The notes under the pieces: generated by a model
What the model was told of the DNA's origin: nothing
Databases searched by the model: none
What the model saw: only the letters and a program-made list of their open reading frames with translations
Source: SM23-32 sp964434535
GTDB taxonomy: Bacteria > Planctomycetota > Brocadiia > SM23-32
DNA length: 64,000 bases
Direction of reading: 5' to 3'
Assembly (NCBI GenBank): GCA_964434535.1
Contig: CAYSWA010000005.1
Coordinates: 1-64,000, forward strand
Position numbers and translations under genes: made by a program
Part shown: positions 60,059-64,000 of the stretch, one piece after another
Layout of the letters: every line of letters starts with the position of its first letter
Position numbering within the stretch: position 1 is the first letter of the stretch

Positions 60059-61765
60059 TCACTGACCACTGCCGTCGGTGCGGCCGAAGCAGACGAGGGT
60101 GAGGTCGTCGCTCTGGGCGGCGGCGCCGGTATGGTCGCGCATGGCCCTCTGGATGGTTCGCACGGCCTCGCCCGGCGAGCCCGACGGCGTCTCTTGCAGC
60201 GTCTGGGTGAGCCGCTTGTAGCCGAAGAGCTTCCCCTCCTCGTCCATGGCCTCGATGATGCCGTCGCTGAAGGCGCAGAGCATCTCGCCCGGCTCCAGCG
60301 TGAGCGTCATCTCGGGGAACTCCGCCTCGTGGGTGATGCCGACGGGGAACCCGTTGGCGCCCTCGACGCGGTGCACCTCTCCGTGCGCCTTGCGCAGCAG
60401 CGGGTAGCAGTGGCCGGCGTTGGAGAGCCGCACGGTGTGGCTGCGGCAATCGACGAACATGACCAGGACGGTCACGAACATGTCGGTGGCCGAGCTGAGC
60501 GCCACGTCGTTGAGCTTGCCCAGCAGGCCGGCCGGTTCGGCCCGCACGCCGGAGAAGAAGCGCACGTTGCTGGCCATCTGGGCCATCATCAGCGCGGCGG
60601 TGATGCCCTTGCCGCTGACGTCGCCCACGACCACGACCACCTGGCCGTCGGGCAGCTCGATGAAGTCGTAGAAGTCGCCCCCCACCTCGAGGGCCGTCCC
60701 GTACCAGTCGACAAACTCGTAGCCCTCGATGTGGGGCGGTTCGGTGGGCAGGAAGCTGTTCTGGATGCGGCGGGCGTTGCGCAGGTCCTGCTCCAGGCGC
60801 TCGCGCTTCAGGAGCTGGCCGTGCAGGCGGGCGTTGGCGATGTTGAGGGCGGCCTGGTTGGCGATGCCGGCCAGCAGGTTCAGCCCGTCCTCGTCGTAGT
60901 TGCTGGCGATGCGTTGCGTGTCGAGCAGGATGAAGCCGAGCACCTCGTCCTCGTACATCAGCGGCGCGCACATGACCGAGCGCATCTCGAAGTCCAGGAT
61001 GCTCTGGCTGGTGGGGAAGCGTTCGTCCTCCATGGCGTTTGTGCTGAGCACGGCGCGCTTCTGCTCGAGCACGTACTCGATGATGGTGCCGCTGATCTGG
61101 AGGCGCTCCTCTTCGTCGGCCGGGGATGGCTTCGCCTTCTTGACCGCGCGGGGGGTGAGCTGGCCCGTGTCGGGGTCGCGCAGGATGATGAAGCCGCGCC
61201 CCGTCTCGGGGAAGACCTCGAAGAGCTTCTCCAGGATGCGCTGGAGCAGCTCGTCCTCGTCCAGGGCCGCCCCGATGGACTGGAAGATCTCCAGCAGCGT
61301 CTGGAGCCGGTAGTTGACGGAGGTGAGCTGCTCGAGCGTCGTGTCGGCCCCCACGATCGCCCCCGTGGTGTCGTAGCCGACGTCGACGGCGCTGACCACG
61401 GAGCTGCTGCTCTCGTCCTCGCCGATGTCCAGCACGGTGCGGTCGGCGCTGGCGGCGGCTTCCTTGCTGCCGGGCTCATCGTCCTTGAAGAAGATGAAAG
61501 CGTTGTTGCCGATCCGTATCTCGTCGCCGTTCTTCAGCTTCTTGGTGGTGACCTGCACCCCGTTGAGGAACGTGCCGTTGCTGCTGGCCAGGTCCTCCAG
61601 GATGTAGTCGCCCCGGTCGTCGCTCAGGACGCGGGCGTGGCGCTTGGAGACGGTCAGGTCGTCCACCCGCACGTCCATGTCCAGACCCCGCCCGACGCAG
61701 GTGACCTTCTGCAGGGGCACGTGCGTGCCCACGCCCTCGCCTTTGCTGATGACCAGATGTGCCAT
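60059..61765 (-). CDS. FHA-GAF-SpoIIE (PP2C) phosphatase
   Basis: The 568-residue protein has an FHA phosphopeptide-binding domain (about 1-95: VGRGLDMDVRVDDLTVSKRHARV, SSNGTFLNG), a linker, a GAF domain (about 190-330: GRGFIILRDPDTG, CAPLMYEDEVLGFILLD) and a SpoIIE/PP2C phosphatase domain (about 345-565: QNSFLP, ALEVGGDFYDF, GDVSGKG, FSDGIIEAMDEEG, DDLTLV) with the metal-binding Asp residues. This is the RsbU type that controls anti-sigma factors through phosphorylation. FHA suggests input from the Ser/Thr kinases such as the one at 32244-33299. No regulated sigma factor is in the window. A promoter is at 61873-61900. Confidence 0.9.
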   Translation of the reverse strand: MAHLVISKGEGVGTHVPLQKVTCVGRGLDMDVRVDDLTVSKRHARVLSDDRGDYILEDLASSNGTFLNGVQVTTKKLKNGDEIRIGNNAFIFFKDDEPGSKEAAASADRTVLDIGEDESSSSVVSAVDVGYDTTGAIVGADTTLEQLTSVNYRLQTLLEIFQSIGAALDEDELLQRILEKLFEVFPETGRGFIILRDPDTGQLTPRAVKKAKPSPADEEERLQISGTIIEYVLEQKRAVLSTNAMEDERFPTSQSILDFEMRSVMCAPLMYEDEVLGFILLDTQRIASNYDEDGLNLLAGIANQAALNIANARLHGQLLKRERLEQDLRNARRIQNSFLPTEPPHIEGYEFVDWYGTALEVGGDFYDFIELPDGQVVVVVGDVSGKGITAALMMAQMASNVRFFSGVRAEPAGLLGKLNDVALSSATDMFVTVLVMFVDCRSHTVRLSNAGHCYPLLRKAHGEVHRVEGANGFPVGITHEAEFPEMTLTLEPGEMLCAFSDGIIEAMDEEGKLFGYKRLTQTLQETPSGSPGEAVRTIQRAMRDHTGAAAQSDDLTLVCFGRTDGSGQ

Positions 61766-61803
61766 GGACTGGACGGGATCCGATGTCTCGGGGCCTGCCG
61801 CAG

Positions 61804-61820
61804 GGCGTCCTAAAGACGCC
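61804..61820 (-). repeat. 5'-UTR hairpin upstream of the SpoIIE phosphatase
   Basis: GGCGTC-(5 bases)-GACGCC reads the same on both strands at 61804-61820, about 40 bases before the ATG. Meaning unknown. Confidence 0.35.
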
Positions 61821-61872
61821 GTCACAGGGGCCGGCAAAGGGCAGTCGCCAATCCCTGCCCGGCGCTGCCCTG

Positions 61873-61900
61873 ATTCTATCAGCGGGCCGCGCGCGTTCAA
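61873..61900 (-). promoter_or_regulatory. Promoter of the FHA-GAF-SpoIIE gene
   Basis: On the minus strand TTGAAC (61895-61900), 16-base spacer, TAGAAT (61873-61878), about 105 bases before the start. Confidence 0.5.
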
Positions 61901-61931
61901 GCGAAAAGCCGCGCCGGGGTTTCCCGGCGGC

Positions 61932-62465
61932 CTATGGCGCCGCGCCGGGGGCCTCGTCGGGCCCATCCTCGGGGCCCCTCACCCCGAAGAACGCGTCGTA
62001 GAGCACCAGCACGAACCCCGCGCAGATGGCGGCGTCGGCCACGTTGAACGTGTGCCAGTGTAGTGACTCGCCCCAGTGCAGGTCAATGAAGTCGCGCACG
62101 AAACCCAGCGCCGCCCGGTCGATCAGGTTGCCCACCGCCCCGCCGGCCAGCAGCCCCAGGGCCACGTGCGGCAGCGCGCGGTCCGGCTCGGTGGTGAAGA
62201 CGAAGCCCAGGATGACGGCGAGGCCGATCAGCGCGGCGACCACGTAGAACAGCGGGGTGGCGGGCCCCAGCCCCAGCGCGCCCCGCAGGTTGCCCTCGTG
62301 GCTGATCAGGCGCAGCACGTGCGGTATGACGACGACGGCGGGGCGCCCTTCCCGCGGGTGGCTCCAGAGCGCCAGCTTGCTGAGCTGGTCCAGGGCGAGC
62401 GTTCCGACGGCGAGGAGCCAGAACAGCTTCCGCCTGGCGCGCAAGAGCCGGCGCAGTAAGCTCAC
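61932..62465 (-). CDS. lspA: Lipoprotein signal peptidase
   Basis: Aspartic protease of the inner membrane that removes signal peptides from prolipoproteins. Four TM helices in 177 residues; the two catalytic Asp are in GNLIDRAALGFVRDFID and FNVADAAI. The usual N-TGAxFG motif is NLRGALGLG, slightly divergent. The GTG start at 62465 has CCGGAGGGACC upstream. The DksA-like gene lies 52 bases upstream on the same strand. The lipoprotein subtilase at 15358-17010 would be a client. Confidence 0.95.
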   Translation of the reverse strand: MSLLRRLLRARRKLFWLLAVGTLALDQLSKLALWSHPREGRPAVVVIPHVLRLISHEGNLRGALGLGPATPLFYVVAALIGLAVILGFVFTTEPDRALPHVALGLLAGGAVGNLIDRAALGFVRDFIDLHWGESLHWHTFNVADAAICAGFVLVLYDAFFGVRGPEDGPDEAPGAAP

Positions 62466-62517
62466 GGTCCCTCCGGGGCAGGGGTGCCGGGCATTCGGCG
62501 GCGGGCGCGGGCCGGCC

Positions 62518-62907
62518 CTACTGCTGCTGACCTGCGCGGGCCCGCTCGTCCTGCTGCTTGCAATCGATGCAGAGGCGGGCGAACGGCAGCGCCTTGAGCC
62601 GCTTCCTGGGTATCTCGCCCCCGCAGTGCTCGCAGAGGCCGTAGGTGCCGCCGTCGATCTTGTCGAGGGCCAGGTTGATGTCGCAGATCTCGGCGTCGCT
62701 GTCCTGAAGCACGCGTATCATCAGGTCGCGGGCGAACGTCTCGGTGCCGCGCTCGGCCATGTGCTCGGCGGGCACGTCGGAGAGCTCGTCCACGCTCTCG
62801 CCGCCGGTCTTGAGGGCGTCATTCTGGAGGTGGTCGACATTGCTGGCCAGCTTTCTCTTCAGGTCCAGCAGCATCTTGCGAAAATGGGCCAGCTCTTTGG
62901 CGTTCAC
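62518..62907 (-). CDS. DksA/TraR-family zinc-finger protein
   Basis: The 129-residue protein has a helical hairpin (about 10-75) that in DksA enters the RNA polymerase secondary channel, then a zinc finger CEHCGGEIPRKRLKALPFAR-LCIDC (C-x2-C-x17-C-x2-C, about 96-120). The tip of the coiled coil has several acidic residues (DALKTGGESVDELSD). I start at the GTG at 62907 with GGGAGA upstream; an ATG at 62934 is possible. Whether it behaves as DksA, YocK or another member cannot be told. The promoter is at 63037-63065. Confidence 0.9.
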   Translation of the reverse strand: MNAKELAHFRKMLLDLKRKLASNVDHLQNDALKTGGESVDELSDVPAEHMAERGTETFARDLMIRVLQDSDAEICDINLALDKIDGGTYGLCEHCGGEIPRKRLKALPFARLCIDCKQQDERARAGQQQ

Positions 62908-63036
62908 CGTGGGTGTTCTCCCGTCGCGTGTCATTAGGTCGGCCGGGCGCGGCGTTCTCACACGAAGGCCGTATGCGCCTCAGCGGCCCCCTCGCCCGCA
63001 CAGACGGCGCTCTAACGACCTCTCGAAACACGGGGC

Positions 63037-63065
63037 ATTGTAGGCGAAACGCGTGCCGCCTGCAA
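63037..63065 (-). promoter_or_regulatory. Promoter of the DksA-like/lspA pair
   Basis: On the minus strand TTGCAG (63060-63065), 17-base spacer, TACAAT (63037-63042), with an untranslated leader of about 120 bases. Confidence 0.6.
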
Positions 63066-63159
63066 GCGCACGCGCCCCGTACGCCGGCCCCCGGGATGGG
63101 CTGGGGCGGCCCACGCATGGGCGAATCCTCGGATTTCGGGCAAAAACGTGTTTCTTGCC

Positions 63160-63188
63160 TTGACGCGGGTCCTGGTGGACGTTATCAT
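63160..63188 (+). promoter_or_regulatory. Promoter of the terminal secreted-protein gene
   Basis: TTGACG at 63160-63165, 17-base spacer, TATCAT at 63183-63188, some 220 bases before the ATG. Confidence 0.6.
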
Positions 63189-63412
63189 ACGGGCGCTGGT
63201 TCAACACCGGGGGCTTCGGTGCGGAGGGGGAGAGTCTCCGCAGCGGGGGTCGCACTTACTGCATAAGCGGATCACAGGGATGCCCAGGCCGGGCGCAAGC
63301 TGCATCCGCAGTACGCACGCCAGGGGCGGTTCGTCCCGCACTCCACGCAGTGAGGCGGCCAGCGGAGTTCTTCCACGTTCTTTGCCCCGTTTTCGCAGAG
63401 AGGAGGCTGAGC
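63189..63412 (+). other. Long 5' leader of the terminal gene, content unassigned
   Basis: About 215 bases lie between the promoter and the ATG at 63413. It contains possible hairpins (for example CTTA-CTGCA-TAAG near 63255-63266 and a GGAG/CTCC pair near 63225) but no riboswitch or leader peptide that I can name. The opposite strand has an open frame with a CxxC..CGC zinc-like pattern that I consider chance. Confidence 0.4.
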
Positions 63413-64000
63413 ATGCGCACCGCCCTCAGGCGCGTACAGCTCATAGCCGCCGTCGTAGCCCTCTGTGGGCTGCTTTCCGCACCGGGAATGGCCTCGCTCG
63501 CCGCCGAGCAGCAGGCCGAATCGCCGCCCTCTGACGTTACCTACAGCAGCTTCGTGTCGGTCCAGCCGGGCGCCCTGTCCGGCAAGGTCTTCCACACCGA
63601 CGCGCGCACGCCCGCCGCCGAGGTGCCCGTGTGCGTCTGGAGCGTGGAGGGCGAGCAGTTCGTCCACGAGGGCGCCACCGACAAGGACGGCGCCTACCAG
63701 GTGCAGGGCCTCCGGCCGGGGCGTTACCTCATCGTGTTCGGCGACCGCGTCTTCGTAGACCTGCGGGTCGACGAGGAATCGTCGCGCGCCGGGCTCCCCC
63801 TCAACGTGATCGTCCCCCGCGGCGAGGCGGCCTTCGCCCAGATGCCCCTCGACCAGCGGGCAGCCACGTTGACCATCCTCGGGGCCGCCGAAGGCGGCAA
63901 GACCATCGCGGGCATGCCCCTGCGCACAGTGCTCATCGTCGGAGGCGCCGCGCTGACCGCAGTCGGCATAATCATCGCCATCAATAACATCGATGGCGAC
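63413..64000 (+). CDS. Secreted protein with carboxypeptidase-regulatory-like domain and C-terminal TM (partial)
   Basis: The visible 196 residues begin with a signal peptide (about 1-31), followed by a beta-sandwich resembling the carboxypeptidase regulatory-like/CNA-B domain (about 55-120: GALSGKVFHTDARTPAAEVPV, TDKDGAYQVQGLRPGRYLIVFGD), a linker and a TM helix (TVLIVGGAALTAVGIIIAI, about 172-191). The window ends there, so the C-terminus is unknown, but little may be missing if the TM ends the protein. GAGAGGAGG precedes the ATG. Such proteins often bind the cell surface or carry out extracellular binding. Confidence 0.8.
   Translation, partial: MRTALRRVQLIAAVVALCGLLSAPGMASLAAEQQAESPPSDVTYSSFVSVQPGALSGKVFHTDARTPAAEVPVCVWSVEGEQFVHEGATDKDGAYQVQGLRPGRYLIVFGDRVFVDLRVDEESSRAGLPLNVIVPRGEAAFAQMPLDQRAATLTILGAAEGGKTIAGMPLRTVLIVGGAALTAVGIIIAINNIDGD

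Noticed and set aside
63272..63667. Minus-strand frame with a CxxC..CGC pattern opposite the leader of the terminal gene
   Set aside because: No ribosome binding site or promoter, and most of it is antisense to the plus-strand secreted protein; the cysteine pattern is likely chance.

Overview
The window is a very GC-rich bacterial scaffold with tightly packed genes and one 100-base run of N (20685-20784) that looks like a scaffold-gap placeholder, so this is probably a metagenome-derived or draft assembly. The gene content fits a Gram-negative member of the PVC/Planctomycetota part of the tree: two sulfatase-fold enzymes, a HRDVTP-type Ser/Thr kinase, an FHA-GAF-SpoIIE phosphatase, a very long HEAT-repeat protein, flotillin/NfeD genes, an intracellular GH5, Kdo genes (kdsD, kdsC), an LpxL-like acyltransferase and mreB. 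I infer the phylum from gene mix and style only; no rRNA gene is present to test it.

Layout. 1-7078: a partial gene end, then trpS behind a leaderless Trp-rich leader peptide and an intrinsic terminator (an attenuator), a small membrane protein, trpE, and on the minus strand ftsK, a 60-codon small gene and birA. 7079-7917: a GyrI-like protein and a cupin. 7954-15282 (minus): a seven-gene sugar or sugar-acid catabolic operon (cupin, aldehyde dehydrogenase, xylulokinase, DapA-type aldolase, hydroxyacid dehydrogenase, SMP-30 lactonase, zf-TFIIB protein). 15358-19240 (minus): a membrane subtilase, a sugar isomerase-like TIM barrel and a sulfatase-fold enzyme with Thr at the formylglycine position. 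19595-23353 (plus): an MreC-like coiled-coil protein, two tandem paralogues (the first broken by the N gap) and mreB. 23482-25659 (minus): sulfatase and hisF. 25741-26980: a small lower-GC patch with an IS66 transposase fragment, a 27-aa basic peptide gene and a one-TM protein.

26996-31513 (minus) is the most interesting block: glycerate kinase, thiL, tsaE, an archaeal-type tRNA-guanine transglycosylase-like protein and an FmrO/Rmt-type 16S rRNA methyltransferase-like protein, the last two joined by a GTGA overlap. 31777-33299 (plus): a small membrane protein and the Ser/Thr kinase. 33318-41810 (minus): a long membrane-related operon (ClpP-class NfeD, short NfeD, FloA, a 985-aa HEAT protein, a one-TM protein, an alpha/beta hydrolase, AmmeMemoRadiSam protein B). 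Then serA, and a minus-strand run uvrA, lpxL-like, nucleotidyltransferase, PHP phosphoesterase, phosphomannomutase-like, GH5 (52156 to 43895). 52305-56950 (plus): panC and the kdsD-kdsC-SDR-M20 operon. 57018-64000: a large alpha/alpha-barrel glycosidase, purN, the FHA-GAF-SpoIIE phosphatase, lspA, a DksA/TraR protein and a secreted, membrane-anchored protein cut by the window end.

How the genes fit together: tryptophan (trpS attenuator, trpE), cell envelope and shape (ftsK, mreB with an MreC-like partner, Kdo and lipid A genes, lspA, flotillin), carbohydrate scavenging (sulfatases, glycosidases, the sugar operon) and RNA modification (tsaE, transglycosylase, rRNA methyltransferase). Near-consensus sigma70 promoters (TTGACA-N17-TATAAT type) are easy to see in many intergenic gaps. 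Short dispersed repeats (a CGAGGA-rich element, three copies) sit between genes at 41.9-46.6 kb. I saw no tRNA, rRNA, CRISPR array, prophage or replication origin.
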